From Thermoleophilia bacterium (GTDB taxonomy: Bacteria > Actinomycetota > Thermoleophilia > RBG-16-64-13): a DNA stretch of 64,000 nt. Below, piece by piece: positions 47,828-59,736 of the stretch (within the stretch, counting starts at the first letter, position 1; every line of letters starts with the position of its first letter). Made by a program: the position numbers and the translations under genes. Below the pieces are notes generated by a model, which had not been told where the DNA came from, did not search any database, and was given only the letters and a program-made list of their open reading frames with translations. Location of the stretch: assembly GCA_027493445.1 (NCBI GenBank), contig JAOSKU010000001.1, positions 3,921,845-3,985,844 on the forward strand. The letters are read 5' to 3'.

Positions 47828-49250
47828 GTGGATCGGGGCGATAAGTTCGACGCGATCATCGTAGGGGCGGGCCCGGCAGGAATCTTCGCCGCGCTCGAAC
47901 TGGCCAGAAAGTCCTCGCTTGACGTCTTGCTGGTGGAGAAGGGCTGCGACCTTCTCGACAGGAAGTGCCCGGCGCGCCGAACCGGACGGTGCATCCACTG
48001 CGTTCCTTGCGACATCACCTGCGGGTGGGGGGGCGCCGGGGCTTTCTCCGACGGCAAGCTGACGCTCAGCCCCGATGTGGGCGGCTGGCTGGAAGAGTAC
48101 ATATCGCGGGGCGACCTCAACCGCCTGATCGCCGACGTGGACGCGGTCTACCAGGGGTTCGGTGCTCCCGAGACACTGCACGGCGACGACCCGGAGGTTG
48201 TGTCCGCCTGGCGGCTGAAGGCGCTCAAACACGGCCTGCGGTTGATCCACTCCCCCATCAGGCACATGGGTACGGAGCGCTGCGCCCAGGTGCTGGCTCG
48301 GATGCGCGACGAGCTTGAAGGCCGCGTAGAGATCCTGGTCGACACGCCGGTGGTGCGCATCACGACCAGACAGGACGGGGACGGCCGGCCCGTCGTTACC
48401 GGAGTGGTCACCACCGCCGGGCAGGAGTTCGCGGCTCCGGCTGTGATCGTGGCTCCGGGCCGGGAAGGGGCCTCGTGGCTGCAGGGCGAAGCGGAGCGTC
48501 TGGGGCTGTCCGTGACCTCCAACGCGGTCGACATCGGCGTGCGCGTGGAGCTCCCCGCCGTAATCGTGGAATCCATTACCGACGATCTGTACGAGCCCAA
48601 GCTCCTCTACACCTCGCGCCACTTCGAGGACCCGGTCCGCACCTTTTGCATGAACCCCAACGGGGTGGTCAGCAAGGAGAGCTACGGCGACGTGGTCACC
48701 GTCAACGGTCATAGCTACGCCGACGCCGAGCGCCGGACCCTGCTCACCAACTTCGCCCTGCTCGTCTCCACCCGCTTCACCGTGCCCTTCAAGGAGCCCA
48801 TCGTCTACGGCAAGTCCATCGCCCGGCTGGCGAACGTGCTTGGGGAAGACATCCTGGTGCAGCGGTTCGCCGACCTGCGGGCCGGGCGGCGCACCACGGC
48901 CAAGCGGCTGGCCCGCTGCTCGCTGGAACCCACCTTGGCCGAGTCCACTCCCGGCGACCTGAGCTTCGTGCTCCCATATCGCCACACGCGCGACATCATC
49001 GATATGCTGCACGCGATGGACCATCTGCTGCCCGGAGTGGCCGGAGGGGGACACCCTCCTCTACGGTGTAGAGGTGAAGTTCTACTCCTCGCGGATGGCG
49101 CTCGACGACCGGCTGCAAACGGGGGTGCGCGGTCTCTATGCGGTCGGTGACGGCGCAGGCGTGACCCGGGGCCTGGTGCAGGCTTCGGCTTCAGGAGTAG
49201 TGGCGGCCCGGGCGGTGCTCGAGCTGGCGGGTCCCCCGGCGGGGGAATGA
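47828..49250 (+). CDS. FAD-dependent dehydrogenase (COG2509 type), frameshifted
   Basis: About 474 residues. Rossmann motif AIIVGAGPAGIFAALELARK, then CIHCVPCDITCGWGGAGAFSDGKLTL, the signature of this poorly characterised flavoprotein group, with four Cys that may bind a cluster. Later FCMNPNGVVSKESYGDVVTVNG. An extra G in the run 49046-49050 shifts the frame; the correct end reads DTLLYGVEVKFYSS, GVRGLYAVGDGAGVTRGLVQ and stops at 49250. Function unknown; the second FAD motif is complete once the frame is restored. Confidence 0.8.
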
Positions 49251-49381
49251 CCTCTCCGGGCGGTATCGGGGTCGCTCTCATTAGCGAGATTCTCTTGAGT
49301 TGCGGGGTTATCGATCGCAGCGGGCGGTAATGAGCGGTTTCGATAACTCTCAATCTCGTGATGTCGCAGGAGGGTCGAGCC

Positions 49382-50927
49382 GTGAAGAGGATCAGCAGGC
49401 GCGAGTTGTTGAAAGGGACAGCCGTGCTCACGGCCAGCTTGGCTGTGGGCAGAGGAGGAAGTGCCCTCGCAGGCATGGGCGGGGGCCGGATGGGTGGCGG
49501 AGGCACGGGTGGCGGCACGATCGATCCCCCTGTGGGCGGTCTGTTCCGCGACCCGGTGGTGCTCCCGAACCTGAGTCAAACACCGGGCGTCGTCGAGGTC
49601 AGTCTGGAGGCCATGATCGCGCCCGCGAGCGTGAACGGTTCGCCGGCAAACCTCATGACCTACAATGGCCTGTTTCCCGGGGGACCATCCGCGCACGCAA
49701 GGGCGATCTGTTGCGGATCAGATTTCACAACGGTCTGCCGGATGACGGCTCCGTCAACTTCCTGGGCCACCCGATGTACGTCACAAACCTACACACGCAC
49801 GGTCTGCACGTCTCGCCCGGTGACAACCCCAACGGCACACACTCAGACAACATGCTGGTGTCGTTGAAACCGGGGGACAGCACGGTCTATGAGTACGACC
49901 TCTCAAAGCACTACGCCGGTACGCTCAATTTCTATCACCCCCACATCCACGGATCGGTGACCGACCAGATGTGGGCGGGCATGTCGGGCTCGCTGGTTGT
50001 GGAGGACGAGGTGACGTCCCTCGCTCCCCATGAGACGCACATCATGGTGCTGAAGGACATCACCCTCTCCGGTTCGGAGCCGGCGCCCCATACGTCGATG
50101 ATGGACTACATGCACGGCCTCGAGGGCGACACAGTAATGGTGAACGGGCAGGTCAACCCTCGTCTGAACATCCGGCCCGGTCAGATCCAGCGCTGGCGCA
50201 TCGTCAACTCCTGCACGGCCCGTTTCTTCCGGCTGAGCCTGGCTAGCCACACGATGTACCTTGTCGGCACCGAGGGGGGCTGCTCGACAAGCCCTACCCG
50301 GTGAGCGAGCTCCTTGTCTCTCCCGGCGAGCGCGTGGAGATCTTGGTGAAGGCAGACAAGGCCGCGGCCTCGTACAAGTTCCTGTCACTTTCCTATAGCC
50401 GCATGGGCATGATGAGCAGCCCGCAAGTGACCTTGGCGACGCTGACTTACAAAGGTAGCCGGGTTACCCAGTCGCTACCGGCGGTGGTCGACCCAGGGGC
50501 GAAACGAGTTGTCATGGACACGAGCATGCTGCCGAAGAAGAGCATCACCCTCTCCATGGGTCAGGGTGCCGGCTACATCAACGGGATCACCTTCGAGGAC
50601 CATCTGCACTGCTACACGGCCATGTCAGACCTGGGCTCGTGGGAGGTGTGGGAGGTTAGCAACGCGAGCAACATGGATCATCCTTTCCACCACCACGTGA
50701 ACGCGGCTCAGATCCTTTCCGTGACGGGCGGGGACGCGAAGTACGCCTCCCTCTACACCGGCACGCCCGCTTGGAAGGACGTCACCATCGTCCCGAAGTT
50801 CGGGAAGATCCAGCTGCTAATGCCCGTGATGGACTACGCCGGCATGTCCATGTTCCACTGTCATATCATCGAGCATGAGGACATCGGCATGATGGGCATG
50901 TGGCACATCATGGAGCGTCCGATGTAG
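49382..50927 (+). CDS. TAT-exported multicopper oxidase, two frameshifts
   Basis: About 515 residues. GTG 49382 follows AGGAGGG; twin-arginine signal ISRRELLKGTAVLTASLAVG. Copper ligands are all present: NLHTHGLHVSPG, NFYHPHIHGSVTDQMWAG, MDHPFHHHVNAAQI and MFHCHIIEHEDIGMMGM (type 1 site with Met). Frames break at the G-runs 49679-49683 and 50274-50279; adding one G to each joins all parts. Likely roles are Cu(I) or metal-ion oxidation or laccase-like activity; the Met-rich patches (SRMGMMSS) hint at cuprous oxidase activity. Both shifts are in homopolymers, so an intact gene is likely. Confidence 0.85.
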
Positions 50928-50953
50928 CAAGCTGCTGAAAAGCGAAACCTCGG

Positions 50954-50977
50954 CCGCCCGAAAGGTGGCTCGGGCGG
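50954..50977 (+). terminator. Hairpin after multicopper oxidase gene
   Basis: CCGCCCGA (50954-50961), 8-nt loop, TCGGGCGG (50970-50977). Perfect 8-bp stem without a U-tract, so termination is only likely. The preceding AAGCTGCTGAAAAGCG loosely resembles the repeat terminus. Confidence 0.45.
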
Positions 50978-51030
50978 TACTCTCGCAGACAGGTCCTCCC
51001 TCCGGGAATGCCGTCCTGCTACTGGTGTAA

Positions 51031-52356
<1,326 letters not shown>

Positions 52357-52443
52357 GCAGGTCGGACGACCGCGCGGCGGCATGGGCGCCAGGGCGCCCC
52401 GCCTGTCGTCGCCGCGCCTGCCGGCGATGCGCGCGAAAGGTCT

Positions 52444-52719
52444 CTACATCTCCGCCGTTGTCGGATCTATGATCCGGCGCACCTGGGCCACCGAGTCGAC
52501 CGGGAAGTCGCCTTGGCGGGCATGCTCTCGCACCATGTCTTCGCTCGGGGCCACGTAGACACAGTAGATCTTGTTGTCCGTCACAAAGCTCTCGATCCAC
52601 TGGATCTGGGGCCCGAGACCTTGAAGGACCCCGCACGATTGCTGCGAGATACCCTGGAGCTGCTCGCCGGTAAGATCCCCGGCCCCCGGAACGGTGCGCT
52701 CGATGACGTACTTCGGCAT
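52444..52719 (-). CDS. DUF4242 (nickel-binding-like) small protein
   Basis: 91 residues from MPKYVIERTVPGAG, with SQQSCGVLQGLGPQIQWIES and YCVYVAPSEDMVREHARQG. This ferredoxin-like dimeric alpha/beta barrel family (DUF4242) includes a nickel-binding Streptomyces protein. The ATG at 52719 matches the family N-terminus and has GGGGGATGA upstream; an in-frame ATG at 52758 with AGGAA also exists. Opposite to the pur genes on either side. Confidence 0.75.
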   Translation of the reverse strand: MPKYVIERTVPGAGDLTGEQLQGISQQSCGVLQGLGPQIQWIESFVTDNKIYCVYVAPSEDMVREHARQGDFPVDSVAQVRRIIDPTTAEM

Positions 52720-53022
52720 GTGATCATCCCCCCAGTCGGTGTGCGCTACGTGGGACATCGAGTTCCTCTCTCACTCTACCAGAGCGGCGTCGTCGCGAGA
52801 ATCGTCAGGAAGGCGGGCTCGAGAGACAGGCCGCAATCGGGGTTGGGCATCCACACTCACGTGGCGATCGGGAGCAGCACGTGGTCGGGGTTTGGCCGTC
52901 AAGCACGGCCCTCCTCGACTCGCGTGCCCGCGGACAGTAGAATGAGCGGGCCAAAGCTTCCGGCCGGCGGTGCGCCCGGTGCCGCGGCCGGCGGTTCACG
53001 ACTGGAAGACGGGGAGAGGGCG

Positions 53023-54345
53023 ATGTCTTTGGATGTCCTGGTGGTGGGCGGCGGGGGGCGCGAGCACGCTCTAGTGTCGGGGCTCAGGCGGAGTCCCGGC
53101 CTGGGCCGGCTCTTCTGCGCGCCGGGTAACGCCGGCATCGGTCGCGACGCCACCCCCGTCTCCATCGAGGCGGAGGACATCGAGGGCTTGGCGGACTTCG
53201 CCCTGCGTGAGGCCATCGATCTCACCGTGGTCGGTCCCGAGGCGCCTCTGGTGGCCGGCATCGCCGACCTCTTCCGCAGGCGGGGCCTCACCATCTTCGG
53301 TCCTGGCCGAGAGGCCGCCCTGCTCGAGGGCTCGAAAGCCTTCGCCAAGGAGGTGATGGCAGCGGCCGGCGTACCGACGGGGGCAGCGAGGGCTTTTGCC
53401 GATCTCGAGAGCGCCTCCGCGTACGTACAGGCGCACGGCGCCCCGCTGGTGATCAAGGCCGACGGTCTGGCCGCGGGCAAGGGTGTGACCGTGGCCCAGA
53501 CGACCGAGGAGGCGGAGGCGGCTCTCCGGGCGTGCTTCCTGGAGGACAGGTTCGGCCCGGCCGGGCGCACGGTGCTGGTGGAGGAGTGCCTGGTGGGGGA
53601 GGAGGTCTCCTTTCTTGCCATCCTCAGCGACGGGCAGGTGCTCCCGTTGGAGCCGGCGCAGGACTACAAACGCATCTTCGACCGCGACCAGGGCCCGAAC
53701 ACGGGCGGCATGGGCTGTTACTCGCCGGTGCCCAGCTTTACTCCGACCCTGCGGGAGCAGGTCATCCGCTCGGTGGTGAAGCCCACCGTGGCGGAGCTGG
53801 AGCGGCGCGCCATCTCCTTCCGGGGCGTGCTCTACGCGGGCCTCATCCTCACGTCCGGCGGGCCCAAGGTGCTGGAGTTCAACTGCCGCTTCGGCGACCC
53901 GGAGACGCAGGCCCTGATCCCCCGTCTTCGCACCAACCTGCTCCAGGTCCTCTGGGCGGCGGCCCGAGGCGAGACCCTCCCCTTGGAGGGCGAGTGGAGC
54001 TCCGGCCCTTGCGTGGGTGTGGTCATGGCCTCGCGCGGGTATCCGGCTTCCAGCTCGAAAGGGGACGTGGTCAGCGGTCTCGACCGGGCGGCCGCTGTTC
54101 CCGGGGTACAGGTCTTCCACTCAGGCACGGCCTCGATTGACGGCACTGTCGTGACCGCCGGCGGGCGGGTGCTGACGGTGAGCGCCTTGGGGCAATCTTT
54201 TGCCGAGGCCCGCCGTCTGGCGTACCGGGCAGTGGCGGCCATCGACTTCCCGGGAGCGCAGCATCGCACCGATATCGCCCTGCGCGCGGAACAAAGTGAA
54301 GTATCGGGAAAGGAGAGGAGAGATGGGGGGCCAACCGATGCCTGA
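53023..54345 (+). CDS. purD: Phosphoribosylamine-glycine ligase
   Basis: 440 residues, ATP-grasp enzyme of the second purine step. [79 protein letters not shown] and [20 protein letters not shown] are intact. ATG 53023 follows GGGGAGAGG. TAGAAT at 52938-52943 may be its -10; the 52759-53022 gap shows no gene. Overlaps purE by 23 bases. Confidence 0.97.
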   Translation: MSLDVLVVGGGGREHALVSGLRRSPGLGRLFCAPGNAGIGRDATPVSIEAEDIEGLADFALREAIDLTVVGPEAPLVAGIADLFRRRGLTIFGPGREAALLEGSKAFAKEVMAAAGVPTGAARAFADLESASAYVQAHGAPLVIKADGLAAGKGVTVAQTTEEAEAALRACFLEDRFGPAGRTVLVEECLVGEEVSFLAILSDGQVLPLEPAQDYKRIFDRDQGPNTGGMGCYSPVPSFTPTLREQVIRSVVKPTVAELERRAISFRGVLYAGLILTSGGPKVLEFNCRFGDPETQALIPRLRTNLLQVLWAAARGETLPLEGEWSSGPCVGVVMASRGYPASSSKGDVVSGLDRAAAVPGVQVFHSGTASIDGTVVTAGGRVLTVSALGQSFAEARRLAYRAVAAIDFPGAQHRTDIALRAEQSEVSGKERRDGGPTDA

Positions 54346-54835
54346 GCCCGAGATACAGGTCCTGCTCGATGACATCGACATAGACGCGCCTCTGGTGGGC
54401 ATCCTCATGGGTTCGCAATCCGACGCCGAGGTCATGCAGGCGGCCGCCGACGAGCTGGCCGAGCGGGGGATAGATTACGAGATCATGGTCCTCTCCGCCC
54501 ACCGCGAGCCCGACAAGGTGCGCGACTACGCGCTCTCGGCCGAGTCGCGAGGCATCAAGGTGATCATCGCGGGCGCGGGTAAGGCTGCGGCTCTGCCCGG
54601 GGTCGTGGCCTCGTTCACCGACCTGCCGGTTGTCGGTGTGCCCATCAAGACCTCGGACCTGGGCGGTCTCGACTCCCTGCTGTCCATCGTGCAGATGCCG
54701 AGTGGTGTACCGGTAGCCTGCGTGGCCATCAACGGGGCCCGTAATGCCGCCATCCTGGCCGCGAAGATGCTGCGCCTCTGCTGGCTCACCTCGGCGCCCA
54801 CGGGGCTCGGCACCGATCCCGATCCTGAGGTCTGA
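54323..54835 (+). CDS. purE: N5-carboxyaminoimidazole ribonucleotide mutase
   Basis: 170 residues. [59 protein letters not shown] and [20 protein letters not shown] are the class I PurE motifs. An N-terminal extension of about 20 residues precedes the core. Its start lies inside the end of purD after AAGGAGAGGAG; no purK is visible next to it. Confidence 0.95.
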   Translation: MGGQPMPEPEIQVLLDDIDIDAPLVGILMGSQSDAEVMQAAADELAERGIDYEIMVLSAHREPDKVRDYALSAESRGIKVIIAGAGKAAALPGVVASFTDLPVVGVPIKTSDLGGLDSLLSIVQMPSGVPVACVAINGARNAAILAAKMLRLCWLTSAPTGLGTDPDPEV

Positions 54836-54840
54836 GGCCT

Positions 54841-56142
54841 GTGATCGAGCGCTACTCCACCCCCGAGATGGCCGCCCTCTGGACCGAGGAGGCCAAGATG
54901 TTGACCTGGCTCGAGGTGGAGATCGCCGTTTGCGAAGCTTGGGCCGAGCTAGGACAGATCCCGATCGAGGCCTTGGCCGAGATCAGGGCCAAGGCCGCCT
55001 TCGACGTGGCCCGGGTCCGAGAGATCGAGGAGACCACCCAGCACGACGTCATCGCCTTCCTCACCAACGTGGGTGAACACGTGGGCGCGGCCTCCAAGTA
55101 CCTCCACTTCGGCATGACGTCCTCCGATATGCTCGACACCGCCCTGGCTTTGCAGCTGAAGCAGGCAGGCGCTCTCCTGGCCGGCCAGACTCGCGCTCTT
55201 GGGCGAGTGCTGCAGCGCCGGGCTCTGGAGCATCGGGCCACCGTCACGGTTGGCCGCAGCCACGGCGTGCACGCCGAACCCATCACGTTCGGCATGGTTC
55301 TAGGCCTGTGGGCCTTCGAGGTCAAGCGCGGCCTGGGCCGCTTGGAGCGGGCCACGGACCAGGTGGCCGTAGGCAAGATCTCGGGAGCCGTGGGCACCTA
55401 CGCCACCATCGACCCGCGTGTGGAGGAGTTGGTGACCGCCCGCCTGGGCCTGCGGGCCGAGCCCATCTCCACGCAGGTGACCCAGCGCGACCGCCACGCC
55501 GAGTTCATGAGCGCTTTGGCCCTGCTCGCCACGACCATCGAGAAGATCGCCGTGCAGATCCGCCACTACCAGCGTACCGAAGTGCTGGAAGCCGAAGAGT
55601 ACTTCGCCCCCGGTCAGAAGGGTTCCTCGGCCATGCCCCACAAGCGGAACCCAATCATCAGTGAGCGACTCGCCGGCCAGGCCCGCATCGTCCGGGGCAA
55701 CATGTTGGCCGCCTTCGAGAACGTGCCTCTCTGGCACGAACGCGATATCAGCCACTCGAGCGTGGAACGGGTCATCCTGCCCGACAGCACCATCCTTCTG
55801 CACTACATGCTGAAGAAGGCCACCAGCCTGATCGACCGGCTGCTCGTCCACCCCGAGGCCATGGCCGCCAACCTGGAGCGCAGCTTCGGCCTCATCTACA
55901 GCCAGCGGGTGATGCTGGAGCTGATCAAGGTCGGCCTGCCGCGCGAGGAGGCCTACCGCCTGGTGCAGCGCAACGCCATGCGTGCCTGGGAGGAGAAGCG
56001 CTCTTTCCGGGAGCTCCTGCTGGCCGATAACGAGGTGACCGCCCGCCTGGCCCCGGCCGGCGTCAAGGCCTGCTTCGACCCGGGTTATCACTTGCGCCAC
56101 ATGGATACCATCTTCGCTCGGGTGGAAGCCCTCACCTGGTAG
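54841..56142 (+). CDS. purB: Adenylosuccinate lyase
   Basis: 433 residues. YSTPEMAALWTEEAKMLTWL, EIEETTQHDVIAFLTNVGEH, HFGMTSSDMLDTALALQLK, GRSHGVHAEPITFGMVLG and the superfamily signature GQKGSSAMPHKRNPIISERL are intact. Cleaves SAICAR and adenylosuccinate. GTG start five bases after purE. Confidence 0.97.
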   Translation: MIERYSTPEMAALWTEEAKMLTWLEVEIAVCEAWAELGQIPIEALAEIRAKAAFDVARVREIEETTQHDVIAFLTNVGEHVGAASKYLHFGMTSSDMLDTALALQLKQAGALLAGQTRALGRVLQRRALEHRATVTVGRSHGVHAEPITFGMVLGLWAFEVKRGLGRLERATDQVAVGKISGAVGTYATIDPRVEELVTARLGLRAEPISTQVTQRDRHAEFMSALALLATTIEKIAVQIRHYQRTEVLEAEEYFAPGQKGSSAMPHKRNPIISERLAGQARIVRGNMLAAFENVPLWHERDISHSSVERVILPDSTILLHYMLKKATSLIDRLLVHPEAMAANLERSFGLIYSQRVMLELIKVGLPREEAYRLVQRNAMRAWEEKRSFRELLLADNEVTARLAPAGVKACFDPGYHLRHMDTIFARVEALTW

Positions 56143-56157
56143 GCGGCCCGGGACTCG

Positions 56158-57976
56158 TCAGCGTCCGAGCATCTCGCGCACGTTGCTCCAGATGATGAAC
56201 ATCCCCGACCCGGCGGCCACGGCGACCCCGATCTGCCACCAAAAGGCAAGCACCAGGAGAGCCACGGTCGCCAGGGCGAGGGTGAGCACGATGCCGTGCA
56301 CCAGCACGACCACCCAGCGGTAGAACAGGGACTCCGCGAAGACGAAGGCCCCGAAGAGGACCAGGAAGGGCAGAGGCTCGGTGTGGTAGACCACGGCCAG
56401 GGCGGCGCCGAACAGGAGGAGCAGGCCGGAGCTCAGGGCGCTCCAGGCCTCGGCCACCCGCTGTAGACGCAGGTTGCGGGGCTCCGCAGGTACGGCCGGG
56501 TGACGCAGGTGAGCGCGCGGGTCGCCCCGGTCACCGGCCTCGAGGCGCAGGCGCCGCCGCTCCAGACTGGCGGCCAGGCGGCGCATGTCACTGAGCTGCG
56601 CGCGCAGATCATGAACGAGGATGGTGGCCCCCGCAGCTGGGCCTCCAAAGCCTCGAGCTGGGCGGGCGACGTCGGGGCCTGACGGAGGGCGGCATCCTGT
56701 ACCCCCAGCTTCTCGGCCTCCCGTTCCGCCCGGGCGATGGCCTCCACGGTGGTCTTCTGCTCCCTGTCCAGCCGCGCGAGCTCCTCGTCGATCAGGCCGA
56801 GCTCCTGGGAGGCGGGCGGCACCTCCGTCAAGCGCGCCCAGCCGACCGGATCGTACCAAGATGTCCTGATCGAGCCGTCTGGGTCAAAACGCGGCCCGGC
56901 GGGGGCATCCTCACCCCTCAGTGGATCGTCGCTGTAGCGGCCCCAGAGCCCGGCGTAGCTCCTCAGGGCCGGCTGCTCCATCAGGAGACGGGCGTCCCAA
57001 GGGCGGTCCCCCTCGGGTCCTAGCACGAGCCCATCTCCCCGAGCGTAGTCCACGAAGGCGATGGCGAAGCGCCGGTCGGGACCGGCCGCCTCGGGAGCGC
57101 CCCCTGGCGGAAAAGGCGCTGCCATGAAGTGCGCACCGCTCCAGCCCAGCTGCTCACCCGAGCCAGCAGGGGGATCTCGATGCGGATGATGTACTCGCCC
57201 GGCGAGAAGTAGGCGCCGTGGGAGCCGGCACCGATATGAACAACCGGATGCTCGCCGAACTTCCGCAGCTCGGGGTCGTCCCAGCGCCGGCGCTGGTCGG
57301 CACCGTCTGCGTCGTGGGCGGCGTAGGCGACCCATTCGGGGACCGGGGCGCCCTGGGCGTCCTCCGATAGGTAGACCGAGATGTGCTCCCAATCGCCCTC
57401 GTGGTCGTTCGCCCCGTGGTAATGGCTGCGGTAGTCGTTGTAGGCGTAGAACACATGGTATTGGAGCACGGTGTAGCTCTGGGTCCGCACAACGCGGCCG
57501 TAGTAGACCGGCCACGGGTGGGCGGCCGCGGCTTCCTGGGCGCTGGTGGCGGCGGCCGCCGCCACGCCGCCCGGTACCCGCCCGCGGGCCAGCAGCGAGA
57601 TGCGGAAGGCCATGTCGAGGAGGCGGGCGAAGATCCCGACCCGGGCGAAGCGGGTCGTGCCTTCGTGGAACTCGCGGAGGGTGGAACGGGCGCGAAACTG
57701 CACGAGCTGGATGGTAGTCAGCGGTTCTCTTACCATGTGCAGATAGGTGATGCTATCGGGTCCGGCTTCCTCGCAGGCGGCCAGAACCTCCTGGGTCACG
57801 TGTGGACGTTCCGTCACCACATGTGGCTGCCCGTCTCGGCGGCGAACCATCAGATCGGTCAAGGGGAGGTAGGCCTCGAGGGGGATGGGGTAGAACTGCT
57901 CGCCCCGGGTGGTCCGGAATTGGGGCTCGAACCGGCGGAGCAGGAGTAAGTCGGCTCCGGGATCCACGGGGGTCAT
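56158..57976 (-). CDS. Vps62-domain membrane protein, two frameshifts
   Basis: About 606 residues on the minus strand. The N-terminal half resembles the Vps62 family: PVYYGRVVRTQSYTVLQYHV, FYAYNDYRSHYHGANDHEGD, WEHISVYLSEDAQGAPVPEW and HPVVHIGAGSHGAYFSPGEY. A coiled coil (ELARLDREQKTTVEAIARAE) and a C-terminal domain with about four membrane segments follow. Single bases are missing near 57157-57159 and in the C-run 56628-56632; restoring them joins three frames. Vps62-like proteins are best known from eukaryotes and have scattered bacterial homologues of unknown role. Confidence 0.65.
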
Positions 57977-57982
57977 GCCGTC

Positions 57983-58405
57983 TTACCGCCGGTCGTCGCG
58001 GTCGCGCGCCCGCAGGTCCTCGACCCCGAACGGCCGCCGGACCTCACGCAGGTTGAGGTAGAACACCACGAACACCGAAAGAGCCATGGCCGCGTAGTTC
58101 GGCTCCCCTTCGAAGTACGACCACAGGGCGCCGGCCAAGGCCACGCCTTGGAGCGTCATCGCGGCCACCCAGGCCCAGGACTTAAGGAACACCATGCCCG
58201 CCGCTATCACCAGATTGAAGAAGGCCACCGCCAGAACGAAGGGCAGAGCGCTCTCCACCCGGAGAGGCAGCGGCTGTACGCCCACAATGTGCAGGGTACC
58301 GGTGGTTGCCCAGAGCCCAGCCTGGGTTAGCAGCAGAAGGGCCATGATGGTAACGCCACGCGGGCGCTGGCGCCGCCGGGTCCGTATCGTGCGCGGTCTT
58401 CTCAT
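57983..58405 (-). CDS. Unknown four-helix membrane protein
   Basis: 140 residues: a basic start (MRRPRTIRTRRRQRPRGV), then four hydrophobic segments (TIMALLLLTQAGLWATTGTL, FVLAVAFFNLVIAAGMVFL, WVAAMTLQGVALAGALW, YAAMALSVFVVFYLNL). No family recognised. The minus-strand TATGCT (58413-58418) eight bases before the ATG suggests a leaderless transcript. It precedes the Vps62-domain gene by six bases, so the pair is an operon. Confidence 0.65.
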   Translation of the reverse strand: MRRPRTIRTRRRQRPRGVTIMALLLLTQAGLWATTGTLHIVGVQPLPLRVESALPFVLAVAFFNLVIAAGMVFLKSWAWVAAMTLQGVALAGALWSYFEGEPNYAAMALSVFVVFYLNLREVRRPFGVEDLRARDRDDRR

Positions 58406-58449
58406 GTCCGTTAGCATACTGCACGCGGTGGAATCCGGGTGGCGCGGGG

Positions 58450-58499
58450 CCTCGCCCGCACCCAGCGCATCCTGAGGGCGAAGCGTCATTCCGAACGAG
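58450..58499 (+). repeat. Fragment of the dispersed repeat family
   Basis: CCTCGCCCGCACCCAGCGCA followed by a GGGCGAAGCGTCATTCCGAACGAG edge matches the right part of 17413-17628 with a few changes. It lies between the divergent membrane protein and purC. Confidence 0.6.
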
Positions 58500-58589
58500 T
58501 TCTTGGCCGTATCCCGAGCCGTACCTGCTAGAATCTAGGCTGGTTTTCGGCGTCCGGCCCGAACGTCCGTACACGTGGATGGAGCAGAG

Positions 58590-59299
58590 ATGACCCGAGG
58601 CGAGCAGCTCTACGAGGGTAAAGCGAAGATCGTCTACGCTACCGACGACCCCGACGTGTACATTCAGGATTTCAAGGACTCGGCCACCGCCTTCGACGGC
58701 AAGAAGAAGGGCACCATCGGAGGCAAGGGACGCATGAACAACGCCATCTCTTCCCGCCTCTTCATTCTCCTGGGGAGAATGGGGTGAGAACCCATTTCCT
58801 GGGGCAGGAGTCGGAGACGGCCATGCGCATCCGCCGTCTGGACATGTTCCGGGTGGAGTTCGTCACCCGCAATGTGGCCGCCGGCTCCCTCTCCAAGCGC
58901 ATAGGCTATCCGGAGGGCACGCCGCTCAGGAACCCACCCCTCGTGGAGTATTACTACAAGGATGACGCCCTCGGCGACCCGCTTCTCTGCATGGCTCACC
59001 TGGATGAACTCCAGGTCATCAGCCCGGAGGACCTCTCCGAGACCACGGCGGTGGCCAAGAAGGTGAACGAGGTGCTCCAGGCCTTCTTCGCCGCCAGGAG
59101 TCTCATCCTGGTCGACTACAAGCTGGAATTCGGCAAAGATAGCCAGGGGGTCATCCGCCTGGGCGACGAGATCTCGCCTGACACCTGTCGCCTCTGGGAC
59201 AGCGAGACCAGCGAGAAGCTTGACAAGGACCGGTTCCGCCGCGACATGGGCGGGGTAGAAGAGGCATATGCGGAGGTCCTCCGCCGGATCTCGGGGTGA
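58590..59299 (+). CDS. purC: SAICAR synthetase, frameshifted
   Basis: 236 residues when one G is added to the run 58772-58775. MTRGEQLYEGKAKIVYATDD, KDSATAFDGKKKGTIGGKG and RLFILLGENGVRTHFL (junction) lead to RIRRLDMFRVEFVTRNVAAG, LVDYKLEFGKDSQGVIRLGD and EISPDTCRLWD. All SAICAR synthetase motifs are present. TAGAAT (58529-58534) may be the -10. The homopolymer shift is likely a sequence error. Confidence 0.92.
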
Positions 59300-59349
59300 G
59301 CATGCCCGCGGGGCGCGTGGACCGCGGCTTCGGAGTGGGAGGTAGAGCG

Positions 59350-59736
59350 ATGTTCAAGGTATCGGTGTACGTGACGCCCAAGCAGGCCATTCTGGACCCG
59401 CAGGGGGCGACCATCGAACGAGCCTTGCCCGCTCTCGGTTTCGAAGGCGTCGAGAACATCCGCGTCGGCCGCTTCATCACTCTGGAGGTCGATGGATCCG
59501 AGGAAGATGTGGTACGTAGGGACGTGGAGGACATGTGCCGCCGACTCCTCGCCAACCCCATTATCGAGGACTACCGCTTCGAGCTTGTGGACGTCGGCCC
59601 CTTTCCAGGGGCGGGGCTCGGCGGGGAGGTGCTGCTCTCGGAAGACACCCCCATGCATGTGGCCGGTGAGCACGCCGCCAGTCCCTGGACGGCGGTCGAT
59701 CCCTATGCGCACCGCGAGGAGAAGATCGGCGAGTGA
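59350..59736 (+). CDS. purS: FGAM synthase subunit PurS, extended
   Basis: 128 residues. FKVSVYVTPKQAILDPQGAT, IERALPALGFEGVENIRVGR and IIEDYRFELVDV form the usual PurS of about 80 residues. A further 45 residues (GPFPGAGLGGEVLLSEDTPM onward) are not typical. PurS bridges PurL and PurQ. ATG 59350 after GGAGGTAGAG. Overlaps purQ by four bases. Confidence 0.93.
   Translation: MFKVSVYVTPKQAILDPQGATIERALPALGFEGVENIRVGRFITLEVDGSEEDVVRRDVEDMCRRLLANPIIEDYRFELVDVGPFPGAGLGGEVLLSEDTPMHVAGEHAASPWTAVDPYAHREEKIGE

Noticed and set aside
49358..50927. Multicopper oxidase stops as possible selenocysteine codons
   Set aside because: Frames differ between parts and the breaks coincide with G-runs, so they are frameshifts; all copper ligands are normal His, Cys and Met.
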